64,000 nt of DNA, taken from contig JAJKHS010000107.1 in assembly GCA_021154885.1 (NCBI GenBank), forward strand, positions 19,429 to 83,428, written 5' to 3'. This document shows, piece after piece, positions 17,062 through 26,262 of this stretch (position 1 is the stretch's first letter; every line of letters begins with the position of its first letter). A program made the position numbers and the translations under genes. The notes beneath the pieces are model-generated. The model had not been told where the DNA came from, ran no database searches, and worked only from the letters and a program-made list of their open reading frames with translations. The stretch is from Thermoanaerobaculum sp. Lineage in GTDB: Bacteria > Acidobacteriota > Thermoanaerobaculia > Multivoradales > UBA5704.

Positions 17062-18792
17062 ATGAAGCGCTCCCGCTCGCTCCGCGACCTCTGGGCCTCT
17101 CTGCTGCCCATCGTGGGCGGCGCCGTGGCGCTCGCGGTGGCGTTCGAGGTCCCTCGTCTGGTGGCGGGGCCTCCCGTTCCGGCATGGCTGCTGGTGACCC
17201 TGCTCCTGGCCGGGGCGGCTCTGGCGTGCCACCGGCCGGCGGTGGGAATCACTACCCTGGGGCTGGGGGTGATGGTCCTGCCGGTCGCCTTCCGTCTGGG
17301 CGGCGCCGCCCGCGGCGCCGCCCTCGCCGCGGGGGCGCTGATCGTCAGCGACCTCTGCCTGCGCCTGATCCGCAGCCTCGCCGCCCTCCAGCCGCCCGAA
17401 CGCCGGGCCCTCCTCCCGCGGGTGCTCGAAGACGCCGGCCGCACCGCCTTCGCGGCCCTCGCCGCAGGCGCGGTCTGGACGTGGCTCCTCGGCCGGTGGT
17501 CCCCCGTGGCCGTGCTGGCAACCGCGGCGGCGGTCTGGTTCCTGATGGAGATCGGGCTCGACGCGGCCGACCACAAGATCCGCCGGCCCGAGGCGCCCTT
17601 GCGCTGGCGGCAGATGCTCACGCCCCTCTCCCTGGACCTCGGCGGCTGGATCGCCGGCGCCGGCCTCCTCCGGGTGGGCGACGCCGCGGGGTGGACCCTC
17701 ACCGCCTTCCTCGCCCTCTGCTTCGTGGCCCTGGCCGTCGAGACCATCCGCCACGGGCTGCTGCGGGAGAAGGCGCAGTTCCGTGCCCGCGACCTCGAGC
17801 GCCTGCGCCGCGCCGCCCAGCGCATCAGCACTCCGGCGGGGGAGATGGCGTCCATCGCCGAGCGCATCCGCGTCGAGTGCGAGAAGGTCATCCACTTCTT
17901 CTGGTTCCACTTCGAGGCCCTGGCTCCGGGGAGCGAGTTCAAGAGCTGGTGGTGGGGGCCCGAGTCCGAGATCCTGGAGGACGGCGTCCCCGAGCCGGAC
18001 CTCTACCCGCCCAAGCTCCCCGGTTTTCACAAGCGCACCTCCTGGCAGATCGTGGAGCGCCAGCTCCGCTCCCGTCCGGACGGCACCATCCTCGGCCGCA
18101 TCCGCCTCTGGTGCGACCCGCGCCGCATCGACGAGCGCAAGATCGAGCTGCTCGACCGTCTGCTGCCGCAGATGACCCTCTCCGTCCAGCGCTGCCTCCT
18201 GGACCGCGAGGCGCGGGAGGACCCGCTGACCGGCGTGGCGATGCGGCGGGTGCTGGAGAAGCGGTTGCACGAGGTCCACACCCGCGCCTGCGAGACCGGC
18301 GAGTCCATGGCCGTGATCCTCTGCGACCTCGACCACTTCAAGCGCATCAACGACACCTGGGGCCATCCGGCGGGGGACGCCGCCCTGGTGGCCGTGGCCG
18401 GAGTGCTCAAGCAGCTCCGCCGCGGCGAGGACCTCTGCTGCCGGTACGGCGGCGAGGAGTTCGTCCTGCTGATGGAGGGGACCCATGGCGAGGACGCCCT
18501 GGCGGTGGCCGAGCGCCTGCGCTATTCGATCGAGGCCTTGGACTTCAAAGTGGACGAGCAGAGAGTGCCGCTCACCTTGAGCGCCGGCGTGGCCTCCTTC
18601 CCCGACCTCTACGTCAAGACCGCCGCCGAGCTCATCCTCTTCGCCGACGAAGCCCTCTACGAAGCCAAGCGCCGCGGCCGCAACCGCTGCCTCCTCGACA
18701 TCGGCCAGGGCCGCTACCTGGACGTCGAGGGGGAGGTCCTCACGACGGAAGAGGTCCACCCGGCGGCGGAGGTGCCGCGGATTTTTGCGTAA
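17062..18792 (+). CDS. Membrane diguanylate cyclase (GGDEF)
   Basis: About 576 residues: roughly six N-terminal hydrophobic segments (to about residue 235), a coiled linker plus a GAF-like region, then a GGDEF domain. The active site is YGGEEF near residue 461 and an inhibitory RxxD site (RGED) sits five residues before it, so synthesis of c-di-GMP with product inhibition is expected. No EAL domain is present. Start chosen at MKRSRSL. Neighbours give no clear hint of the output pathway. Confidence 0.93.
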   Translation: MKRSRSLRDLWASLLPIVGGAVALAVAFEVPRLVAGPPVPAWLLVTLLLAGAALACHRPAVGITTLGLGVMVLPVAFRLGGAARGAALAAGALIVSDLCLRLIRSLAALQPPERRALLPRVLEDAGRTAFAALAAGAVWTWLLGRWSPVAVLATAAAVWFLMEIGLDAADHKIRRPEAPLRWRQMLTPLSLDLGGWIAGAGLLRVGDAAGWTLTAFLALCFVALAVETIRHGLLREKAQFRARDLERLRRAAQRISTPAGEMASIAERIRVECEKVIHFFWFHFEALAPGSEFKSWWWGPESEILEDGVPEPDLYPPKLPGFHKRTSWQIVERQLRSRPDGTILGRIRLWCDPRRIDERKIELLDRLLPQMTLSVQRCLLDREAREDPLTGVAMRRVLEKRLHEVHTRACETGESMAVILCDLDHFKRINDTWGHPAGDAALVAVAGVLKQLRRGEDLCCRYGGEEFVLLMEGTHGEDALAVAERLRYSIEALDFKVDEQRVPLTLSAGVASFPDLYVKTAAELILFADEALYEAKRRGRNRCLLDIGQGRYLDVEGEVLTTEEVHPAAEVPRIFA

Positions 18793-18858
18793 GGGCTTCT
18801 TGGCCGGCAGTAAGAATATAACCGTAGCTGCTCAATCTTCGGGAAAGAAGGAAAACAA

Positions 18859-19653
18859 ATGTCGAGCACGGAAGATCGTTACGCAACTCCCCGGTTGCTT
18901 GCAGCCTACCTTGAGGCAGAGTGGTCGGATTTTCTCTGGCCTGATCCTGGTCGCGGGGAACCTCAACGGACAACAGGGAGGCCGGAGTTTTACAAGAAGA
19001 TCCCCAAGCTTCTCTTCGACAGCCTTGGGGGAGAGCAGCCGGGAAGATACTGCGACATCGGTGGGGCGACCGGAAGAACGACCTACGAAATGTTCCATGA
19101 GTTTCCGAGCTTGACGGAGCTGGTCTTGGCAGAGCCTTCTGCCCAGTTCTGTCTCTGGGCGAAGAGGCTCCTCTTGGGCCGCGTCCTTGAGGAGGGTTTA
19201 TACGACTGGGCCCCAAGGGTGGGCGATCTCCATCGGCCGGGGTTTCAGAGAGTCGAGTCCTTCCCTCCTGTTCTTCAAGAGAGCGGGCAGAAGAAAATCT
19301 ATGTCTACGAAGCTCGGGCTGGTGAAGTCCCTCGCCCTCCTGGGTACTTCGACATAATGACGTGTTTGAACGTCGTCGACCGAGTGCCCGACCCGGCGGA
19401 TTTTGCGAAAGCCGTCGGAGACCTGCTGCGGCCGGGAGGGACTTTGGTATTTGCAAGCCCCATGGAGTACGAGGAGGCGACGACGCCAAGAAAGGAGCTC
19501 TGGGTCCGCGATCTAAAGGACCTCTTTCCTCCGGATAAGTGGGAGGTTCTGAACGAGGTGGATAGGGATTACGAAGCTCGGCCCTACAAGCGGAAACGTA
19601 TAATCTATGCCACACAGGTTCTGATTCTCAGAAAGCAGGGGTCAGGGGATTGA
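18859..19653 (+). CDS. Class I SAM-dependent methyltransferase
   Basis: A 264-residue protein with the glycine-rich SAM-binding motif I CDIGGATGR near residue 64, an acidic strand end (LVLAEPS) and LRPGGTLVFASP before the last strands. Substrate unknown. Codon use is visibly less GC-biased than in neighbours, which suggests acquisition. It is followed three bases later by a GNAT acetyltransferase gene, so the pair probably forms one small modification operon. Confidence 0.82.
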   Translation: MSSTEDRYATPRLLAAYLEAEWSDFLWPDPGRGEPQRTTGRPEFYKKIPKLLFDSLGGEQPGRYCDIGGATGRTTYEMFHEFPSLTELVLAEPSAQFCLWAKRLLLGRVLEEGLYDWAPRVGDLHRPGFQRVESFPPVLQESGQKKIYVYEARAGEVPRPPGYFDIMTCLNVVDRVPDPADFAKAVGDLLRPGGTLVFASPMEYEEATTPRKELWVRDLKDLFPPDKWEVLNEVDRDYEARPYKRKRIIYATQVLILRKQGSGD

Positions 19654-19656
19654 CCT

Positions 19657-20115
19657 ATGGATTTTGCCATTCGGCCAGCAGAGGAGAGAGACCTGTCGAA
19701 ACTATTCGAGATCGAGAGCAGAGTCTTTGGCGAAGGGGGATACCCTTACTTCTTGTTCAGGCAGGCGCTCGATGCTCTGGGCGATCTGTTCTTTGTGGCT
19801 GAGTCTGAGATGACAGGAGTCCTGGGGTTCACGTTAGGATCTCTTCAAGCGGGACGTATCGACGGTTGGGTACTTGATCTTGCAGTTTTCCCTGAAGCAC
19901 AAGGCTCTGGAATCGGTCGGCGCCTCGCGAGGGTCTTGATCGACACCATGTTTGAGAAGGGAGCACGTACGCTGTACCTACACGTAAGGCCTTCAAATTT
20001 GAAGGCAATCAAGCTTTACGAAGGCTTTGGTTTCTTTATGGTGCGAAGTGCTCCGGATTATTTTGGTACCGGAGCTGACCGGCTTATCATGCGCCTTGAT
20101 CGAGCGAAGGCATGA
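19657..20115 (+). CDS. GNAT family N-acetyltransferase
   Basis: A 152-residue GCN5-type acetyltransferase. Motif A reads LAVFPEAQGSGIGRRL (acetyl-CoA pyrophosphate loop QGSGIG), and motif B is LYEGFGFFMVR, as in RimI-like enzymes. It is placed directly after the methyltransferase gene. The acceptor may be an amine on a small molecule or a protein N-terminus. Confidence 0.88.
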   Translation: MDFAIRPAEERDLSKLFEIESRVFGEGGYPYFLFRQALDALGDLFFVAESEMTGVLGFTLGSLQAGRIDGWVLDLAVFPEAQGSGIGRRLARVLIDTMFEKGARTLYLHVRPSNLKAIKLYEGFGFFMVRSAPDYFGTGADRLIMRLDRAKA

Positions 20116-20262
20116 CGGGGCGGCGACTCTTCTCTTTTGAGAGCTGGTGCCCAGATCTTCGGAGGCGCCGCGGACTTTTGTGCAGGAGATTTCAAATCCA
20201 TCCCTGATTCCGGAGCTGGGACCGCTGGAGCTCTGACCCTGCGCAAGACCAGGGGCTACGGC

Positions 20263-20470
20263 TTACGCATACTGCAAGCGTCGCCCTTTGGGTTCCGGAA
20301 CAGCTCTTCCGAACTCCTGCGCTGTATCGAGCCACAGCGAGATCGCATCGTGTGCGTTGCTCAGGGCCTCCTCTGGCGAATGACCGTGAGCCGCGCACCC
20401 AGGAAGCTCAGGAACCTCGACGATCCTGATCCTCCTCGCTCCAGTAGATGATCACCTCGTATCTATACAT
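20263..20470 (-). pseudogene. hicB-type antitoxin, frameshifted
   Basis: On the minus strand the start reads MYRYEVIIYWSEEDQ and then goes out of frame. A shift near 20420 restores IVEVPELPGCAAHG, SPEEALSNAHDAI and the end PEPKGRRLQYA before a TAA at 20263. This is the full HicB partial-RNase-H-like antitoxin with a small indel at the point where DQAFIVEVP would be expected. No hicA toxin was found on either side. Confidence 0.75.
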
Positions 20471-20628
20471 CGTCAGTTCCTCCAAGCACTGTAGCGAAGA
20501 ACGATTGAGCGAACCTGGCGGACTCTACCAGAGGGCGCTCGCTGCGCATGGAGGTGGGTCCGGCTCGACTCGCGGCACAGCCCTGCGAAGTTCGGGGTTC
20601 GGTCAACCCCCTTGGACCATTTCGCCGC

Positions 20629-20900
20629 GGAACGCTGGGCTGAGGCTGCGGAGTATCCGGCTTCCTTCACGGAACGCTCCTCCTCTCCGCCGGAGCGCTC
20701 GACCTCGGCCCGGGAATGCTCTTCCTGCCCTCTGGAGTGTTCTTCCAGAGCCGCGGAGCGTTCATCCTCGGTCCTGGAATGCTCCTCCTCGCTCCCGGCG
20801 CTCATCCTCCCCCGCGGAACGCTCCTCCTCGGTCCTGGAATGCTCATCCTCCCCTCCGGAACGCTCGACCTGCCCCTTGGAACGCGCCGCGGGCGCGGAA
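20629..20900. repeat. 21-bp tandem repeat (minisatellite), about 13 units
   Basis: GGA-starting units recur at 20629, 20650, 20671, 20692, 20713, 20734, 20755, 20776, 20797, 20816, 20837, 20858 and 20879: exact 21-base spacing except one 19-base unit. A typical unit is GGAACGCTCCTCCTCTCCGCC. On the minus strand the units encode Glu-rich heptads (for example EERSAGE, EEHSRTE); the 19-base unit breaks this frame, so any protein is now disrupted. Confidence 0.85.
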
Positions 20901-21026
20901 TACAGACAAGCCCATTCGCAGATAGATGCCTAAAGAGCTTGAGCCGGGAACGAGGTGGCCGACTTCGATGGTGCCGCCCATTCTGAAGTCAAGCCCTAGG
21001 AAGGCAGGTCTGATCGAATCCTCTGA

Positions 21027-21050
21027 GGGAGCCGCCCGGCTCCCTTTTTT
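21027..21050 (+). terminator. Rho-independent terminator-like hairpin
   Basis: GGGAGCCG, a CC loop, CGGCTCCC, then six T residues: an 8-bp perfect stem with a U-tract. It points rightward and lies 115 bases before the protease-like gene at 21166. No gene ends just upstream, so it may be a leader attenuator or end an unrecognised RNA. Confidence 0.75.
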
Positions 21051-21165
21051 CAGGCTGTGCGGGCATAGTCTGTCGTGGCGTTATCAACAAATGCGTAAAA
21101 CAATGTTGTGTGGATCGCCGCAGGGTAGTAGCCTCAAGCTCCTTCAAACCTCAGGGAGGTCCATC

Positions 21166-22920
21166 ATGGTCAGGCCCCTCACGCTCGCGCTCGTCCTTGG
21201 TCTTGCCGCCCAGGTCGCGATGGCGGTCCAGATCGATTCCGTTCTGCTTCCCAGTGCGCCGGTCAAGGCGGCTGAGCCCCGGTCGCTACGGTTGGCGGAG
21301 GCGGTTGCCGTGCCGCCCCTGGCTTCGCTGCGGGCCGCCAGTGTGGGGGCCGCCGATCAGTTGGATGCGATCGCCGCCTGGAACCGTTCGGGGTCGAGGC
21401 CCGCGAAGAACGGCTTCGCGCGGCCCCTGGCCCTGCCCAGGACCGTTCGGTTCACCTCGGACCTCCTGGCCCGGCAGCCGGGCCGGCTCGCCGGCGGCGC
21501 GCTGCTGGTGCCGCCCACCGGAGGTGTGGTCTGGGGCACGGAGGTGCGAGTCGAAGGCTCGTACCGCGTCCGGCTGCACCTTTCCAACGTGAACCTTCCC
21601 AAGGGCACGCGGCTCTGGGTCTATGGCGAGGGGACCGAAGAGGCTTCCGTGGCGGCCGAAGACGTGACCTTCCAGGATGGGTTGTGGACGCCGAGCGTCG
21701 GCGGTCCGGCTCTCCGCCTCGAGGTCCGATTGCCAGAGGAGGGGCTCGACGGCTCGCAGTTCACCATCGATCAGGTGCTCGAGACCTTCGAGCTCGACAG
21801 GGAGGGCGCGCCGCGGGCGGGATCGGCGCCGGAGAAGGTCGACTCGAGCTGCTTGCGCGACGCGGCCTGCTACAACAATTCGAACCTGAGCACCATGGAC
21901 CTCTTCAAAAAGGCCGTCGCCTATCTGGAGTACGTCAGCAATGGCCAGAGCTTCACGTGCTCGGGCGCGCTGATGAACGACACCGACGACGCGACGACGA
22001 TCCCCTACCTTCTGACCGCGTATTCGTGTTTTTCCACGCAGGCCGAGGCGTCGAGCCTGCAGGCTTTTTTCGACGTCATCGACGCGGGCTGTGGCGGCCC
22101 GGCGCCGAGCCTGGCAAGCGTGCCCAAGACGACGGGGTCCACGCTGCTGGCGACCAGCGCGACGACGGAGTTCACGCTCGTCCGGCTTTCGAGCCTGCCG
22201 GGGGGGCGTGGTCTCCTCGGTTCCACCTCGCAAGCGGTCACCAACGGGACGGTTCTGCACGGTCTTTCCTTTCCCTTGGATCTGGCGATGGGGTACTCGA
22301 AGTCGACGGTGTCGACGAGCGCTGCCACGTGCTCCTCTCTGCCGCGACCCACCTTCATCTACAGTGCCCTTTCGATCGGCGGCCAGTTCACCTCGAGCGC
22401 AGGGGGGCCGGTCGTCAGGGAGTCCGACGGCAGGGTGGTCGGCCTGAACTGGGGCGTTTGCGGACTGAACCCCACGGAGCATTGCGACCGGAGCAACAGC
22501 GAAATCGACAGCGCGCTGTCCGAAGCCTGGCCGGCACTGGCGCCGTTCCTGACTCCGGCGACGACCCCCTTCCTCTGTACGCCGACTACGACGGCGCTGT
22601 GCCTCAACAACGGCCGTTTCAAGGTCGAGGCGACGTTCAACACCGGCACGCAGAGCGGGCAGGCGCAGGTCGTGAAGCTCACGGACGAGACGGGCTATCT
22701 CTGGTTTTTCAGCGCCACCAACGTCGAGGCGGTCGTCAAGGTGCTCAACGCCTGCACCTTCAACCAGCGGTTCTGGGTGTTCGCGGGAGGTCTGACCAAC
22801 GTGCAGGTGACCCTGACGGTCACCGATTCGAAAAACGGGACGGTGAAGACCTACAACAATCCCCAGGGGGCGGCGTTCCAGCCGATCCTGGACACGTCGG
22901 CCTTCGCGACCTGTCCTTGA
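21166..22920 (+). CDS. Secreted trypsin-like pseudoprotease
   Basis: A 584-residue protein beginning MVRPLTLALV, with AGGGAGG upstream and a signal peptide ending VAMAVQ. Residues about 250-450 are a trypsin-like serine protease domain, clearly paralogous to the next gene, but all three catalytic positions differ: the His in TANHC is Ser here (TAYSC), the Asp is Glu (TEFTLVRL), and the Ser in GSSGSP is Ala (SSAGGP). A C-terminal domain of about 110 residues ([15 protein letters not shown] through ATCP) is nearly identical to that of the paralogue. It is probably a binding protein, decoy or regulator rather than an enzyme. Confidence 0.88.
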   Translation: MVRPLTLALVLGLAAQVAMAVQIDSVLLPSAPVKAAEPRSLRLAEAVAVPPLASLRAASVGAADQLDAIAAWNRSGSRPAKNGFARPLALPRTVRFTSDLLARQPGRLAGGALLVPPTGGVVWGTEVRVEGSYRVRLHLSNVNLPKGTRLWVYGEGTEEASVAAEDVTFQDGLWTPSVGGPALRLEVRLPEEGLDGSQFTIDQVLETFELDREGAPRAGSAPEKVDSSCLRDAACYNNSNLSTMDLFKKAVAYLEYVSNGQSFTCSGALMNDTDDATTIPYLLTAYSCFSTQAEASSLQAFFDVIDAGCGGPAPSLASVPKTTGSTLLATSATTEFTLVRLSSLPGGRGLLGSTSQAVTNGTVLHGLSFPLDLAMGYSKSTVSTSAATCSSLPRPTFIYSALSIGGQFTSSAGGPVVRESDGRVVGLNWGVCGLNPTEHCDRSNSEIDSALSEAWPALAPFLTPATTPFLCTPTTTALCLNNGRFKVEATFNTGTQSGQAQVVKLTDETGYLWFFSATNVEAVVKVLNACTFNQRFWVFAGGLTNVQVTLTVTDSKNGTVKTYNNPQGAAFQPILDTSAFATCP

Positions 22921-23026
22921 GGGCTGAGGGGCAGACCACCAGGCGGAGGGCGGACCCGGGCACGAGCCGCCTCGGGTAGAATGGGCGGCCGTAGAGCTCT
23001 CTAGCGACTTCAGGGAGGTCCCGCCA

Positions 23027-24790
23027 ATGGTCCGCCGTGTCTTGCTTGCCTGTGTTCTCGGTCTCGCTGCCCGGTTGGTGATCGCGGTCCAGATCGACTC
23101 ACTCCTCCTGCCCGATGAGCCGCTCCAGCGGGCCGGCCTCCCTGCGTTGCGGCTGGCCGAGGCGGTCGCCGTGGCGCCCCTCGCGTCGCTGCGCCCGGCC
23201 AATGTTGGGGCGGTCGATCAGTTGGACGGGATCGCGGCCTGGAACCGGTCCGGCGCAGTGCCGGAGAGGAATGGCTTCGCGCGGCCGCTCCCCCTTCCGA
23301 AGTCGGTCCGCTTCACGGCCGACCTCCTGAAGAGCCAGCCCGGCCGGCTGGCGGGGGGCGCTCTGCTGGTGCCGCCGTCAGGTGGATTGGTCTGGGGTGC
23401 GGAGGTGCGGGTCGAGGATTCCCATCGCCTTCGGTTGCATCTTTCGAAGGTGGATCTTCCCAAGGGTGCGCGGCTCTGGGTCTATGGAGAAGGAACGGAG
23501 GAGGTCTCGGTGGCGGCCGAGGACGTGACGTTCCAGGGCGAGCTCTGGACGCCCAGCGTCGCCGGGCCGGCGATCCGGCTGGAGGTCGGGCTGCCCGAGG
23601 AGGGAATCGACGGCTCCCGCTTCGTGATCGATCAGGTTCTGGAGAGCTTCGAGCTGAAAGCCGATGGGTCGCCACGGCTGGCTGGAGAGTCGAAGGAGGA
23701 CCTGAGCTGTCTTCAGGACGCCGCCTGCTTCGACAACTCGGCCCTCCCCATCATGGATCTCTACAAGCGCGCCGTGGCGCGCCTGGAATTCGTCAATGGC
23801 GGCCAGGGCTTCCTCTGCTCCGGTGGACTGTTGAACGATGCGGACACCTCCACGGTCATCCCCTATCTCCTCACGGCGAATCACTGCCTGAGCACCCAGG
23901 CCACGGCTTCGACCCTGGAGGCGTTTTTCGATTACATCGACGACGGGTGCCACGGCGCGGCGCCGTCCCTGGGCAGTGTGCCGCGGACGAACGGCGCCAC
24001 ACTGCTGGCCACGGGAGAGGGGAGCGATTTCACCCTGGTCCGCCTCTCCAGCCTGCCTGCCGGCCGCGGCCTCCTGGGCTCCACCTCGGAGACGATTGCG
24101 AATGGCACGGAGCTGAAACGGCTTTCTCATCCCCAAGGGATGCCGATGGCCTACTCGCTGACCACGGTGACGGGAAGCGGTCCGCATTGCGACTTGCGGC
24201 CGCGGCCGAATTACCTTTATAGCAGCCATACGTTCGGCGGCATCTTTGGTGGGAGCTCCGGGTCGCCGGTCGTGCGGGCGTCGGACGGCAAGGTGGTCGG
24301 CCAGCTCCTCGGCGAGTGCGGTACGGCGTCGAGCTCGGGATGCGATGCTGTGACCTCGGTGTTGGACGGCGCGCTGTCCCAGACCTGGCCGTCGATCTCG
24401 TCCTTTCTGACCTCGCCTCCGCCGCCGCCTCCTCCTCCCGTCGTGTGCACGCCGACCTCGACGGCGCTCTGTCTCAACGGCGACCGTTTCAAGGTCGAGG
24501 CGACGTTCAACACCGGCACCCAGCACGGGCGGGCGCGAGTCGTGAAGCTCACGGACGAGACGGGTTATCTCTGGTTCTTCAGCAACACCAACGTCGAGGT
24601 GGTGGTGAAGGTGCTCAATGCCTGCACCTTGAACCAGCGGTTCTGGGTTTTCGCGGCCGGCCTGACGAACGTGCAGGTGACTCTGACCGTCACCGATACG
24701 AGCAACGGGACGGTGAAGACTTATGACAACCCTCAGGGCGCGGCGTTCCAGCCGATCCTGGACTCGTCGGCCTTCGCGACCTGTCCCTGA
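23027..24790 (+). CDS. Secreted trypsin-like serine protease
   Basis: A 587-residue paralogue of the preceding protein with an intact catalytic set: His 286 in TANHC, Asp 334 in SDFTLVRLS and Ser 411 in GSSGSP. It has an N-terminal signal peptide, then a beta-rich prodomain (residues about 30-230) shared with the twin, the protease domain, a poly-Pro linker, and the C-terminal [15 protein letters not shown] domain likely used for surface attachment or sorting. AGGGAGG precedes the ATG. Tandem duplication with 106 bases between the genes. Confidence 0.92.
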   Translation: MVRRVLLACVLGLAARLVIAVQIDSLLLPDEPLQRAGLPALRLAEAVAVAPLASLRPANVGAVDQLDGIAAWNRSGAVPERNGFARPLPLPKSVRFTADLLKSQPGRLAGGALLVPPSGGLVWGAEVRVEDSHRLRLHLSKVDLPKGARLWVYGEGTEEVSVAAEDVTFQGELWTPSVAGPAIRLEVGLPEEGIDGSRFVIDQVLESFELKADGSPRLAGESKEDLSCLQDAACFDNSALPIMDLYKRAVARLEFVNGGQGFLCSGGLLNDADTSTVIPYLLTANHCLSTQATASTLEAFFDYIDDGCHGAAPSLGSVPRTNGATLLATGEGSDFTLVRLSSLPAGRGLLGSTSETIANGTELKRLSHPQGMPMAYSLTTVTGSGPHCDLRPRPNYLYSSHTFGGIFGGSSGSPVVRASDGKVVGQLLGECGTASSSGCDAVTSVLDGALSQTWPSISSFLTSPPPPPPPPVVCTPTSTALCLNGDRFKVEATFNTGTQHGRARVVKLTDETGYLWFFSNTNVEVVVKVLNACTLNQRFWVFAAGLTNVQVTLTVTDTSNGTVKTYDNPQGAAFQPILDSSAFATCP

Positions 24791-24825
24791 GAGGCTGCTG
24801 CTACAATCGGTTCGAGGAGGCTGTG

Positions 24826-25638
24826 ATGACCTTGAGCCTGGCTGAAACCACTGCTCCCGCGGCCGAAGTCGAGCCGCTGACCATCGCGGGCCGGACGTTC
24901 CGCTCGCGCCTGTTCCTCGGGACGGGGAAGTACCCCGATTTCCAGACTATGGCCGCCGCCCTGGAGGCGTCGGGCACCGAGGTGGTGACCGTTGCCCTGC
25001 GGCGGGTGAACCTCGACGATCGGGGCCAGGGCTCGCTACTCGACTTCGTCGATCCGGATCGCTACCTGCTGCTGCCCAACACGGCCGGCTGCTACACCGC
25101 CGACGAGGCCATTCGCACGGCCCGGCTGGCCCGCGAGCTGGGGGGCTGGGACTGGGTGAAGCTGGAAGTGATCGGCGACAAGAAGACCCTCTTCCCCGAC
25201 AACGTCGAGCTGCTCAAGGCCACCGAGCGCCTGGTGGAGGAGGGCTTCATCGTCCTGCCGTACACCAGCGACGACCCGGTGACCTGCCGCAAGCTGGAGG
25301 AGCTGGGAGCGGCGGCGGTCATGCCCTTGGGCGCGCCGATCGGCTCCGGCATGGGCATCCGCAACCCGTCCAACCTGCGGATCATCCTGGAGCAGGCAAA
25401 GGTGCCGGTGATCGTGGACGCCGGCGTGGGCACGGCGAGCGACGCCGCCCTGGCCATGGAGCTGGGAGCCCACGGCGTGCTGATGAACACCGCCGTGGCC
25501 GAGGCGAAGGACCCCGTCCGCATGGCCCGGGCCATGAAGCTCGCCGTCGAAGCCGGCTGGCTCGCCGCCAACGCCGGCCGCATCCCGAAGAAGCTCTACG
25601 CCTCGGCCTCGTCGCCGACGACCGGGCTGCTCGAGTAG
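24826..25638 (+). CDS. thiG: Thiazole synthase
   Basis: About 270 residues of ThiG, which builds the thiamine thiazole phosphate from 1-deoxy-xylulose-5-phosphate, dehydroglycine and ThiS thiocarboxylate. The Schiff-base Lys is in WVKLEVIGD; the [10 protein letters not shown] and [12 protein letters not shown] phosphate loops are present. GAGGAGG is five bases before ATG 24826 (a GTG one codon earlier is less likely), and TACAAT at 24801-24806 is a probable -10. It stands alone: no thiS, thiH or thiO in the window. Confidence 0.96.
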   Translation: MTLSLAETTAPAAEVEPLTIAGRTFRSRLFLGTGKYPDFQTMAAALEASGTEVVTVALRRVNLDDRGQGSLLDFVDPDRYLLLPNTAGCYTADEAIRTARLARELGGWDWVKLEVIGDKKTLFPDNVELLKATERLVEEGFIVLPYTSDDPVTCRKLEELGAAAVMPLGAPIGSGMGIRNPSNLRIILEQAKVPVIVDAGVGTASDAALAMELGAHGVLMNTAVAEAKDPVRMARAMKLAVEAGWLAANAGRIPKKLYASASSPTTGLLE

Positions 25639-25812
25639 TCCTGGGAGCGCCGGCATCCCTGCCGGCCACTTACTCCGTTTCTAAGCGGACAGGGCACAGT
25701 CCGAGGTGCTTCTGCTATAATCTTATTTAAGCCGGCATACCGCATTTGCTCACTACGCCTTGTCGGCATTTCCTCCAGAGGGGGGCCCGACAGGCTTTCA
25801 ACGGGAGCGAAT

Positions 25813-26262
25813 ATGAACATCGCAACGGCAAGAAAGTGGTTGGTCGTAGCGAGCCTTTCGATTACAGGCTTCATGCTCCTCTTTTGTGTCACGGCTCCGG
25901 CCCTGAGCTACCCGTTGGAGTTCGCCCAGTCTTTACGTCTGGTGGAAATCGTGGTCCCCGTGTTCTTCGGCTATCTTGGAACCGCCACCCACTTCGTCTT
26001 TAAAAAGACCAGAAAGGTGCCGCTGGCGCGCCCGCAAGCGAGGCCCTTGCTCGGGCTCCTGATAAAAGGCCCGCTACTTGTCTACAGCGTTACAACCCTG
26101 GCCGCGATTCTGGCTTTTGGCCTCACCAACCGGAGCGGTGCTCCCCCTGGCTCGGGAATGAGCGTCGACGAGCTCGCAATGAGCTTCTCCATCCTCCTCG
26201 GCTTGTTGACCGTCACCACCACAGTCCTGGTGTCATACCTCTTCGCCGCAGAAGAACGATGA
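25813..26262 (+). CDS. Hypothetical four-helix membrane protein
   Basis: A 149-residue protein with four hydrophobic helices (about residues 10-30, 42-60, 82-102 and 122-143) and a basic loop KKTRKVPLARP. GGGAG precedes the ATG. It overlaps the downstream lipoprotein gene by four bases (ATGA), so the two are co-translated. TATAAT at 25716-25721 could be the -10. Family not recognised; the AT-richer coding sequence suggests acquisition. Confidence 0.7.
   Translation: MNIATARKWLVVASLSITGFMLLFCVTAPALSYPLEFAQSLRLVEIVVPVFFGYLGTATHFVFKKTRKVPLARPQARPLLGLLIKGPLLVYSVTTLAAILAFGLTNRSGAPPGSGMSVDELAMSFSILLGLLTVTTTVLVSYLFAAEER

Noticed and set aside
20448..20933. A plus-strand repeat protein across the 21-bp array
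   Set aside because: Any 21-bp repeat stays open in several frames; no RBS or non-repeat domain, and the minus-strand frame looks more protein-like.
20936..21050. A possible SRP or other structured RNA before the terminator
   Set aside because: The SRP-like GGAAGG word is present but the conserved flanking helices are not; no other known RNA matched.
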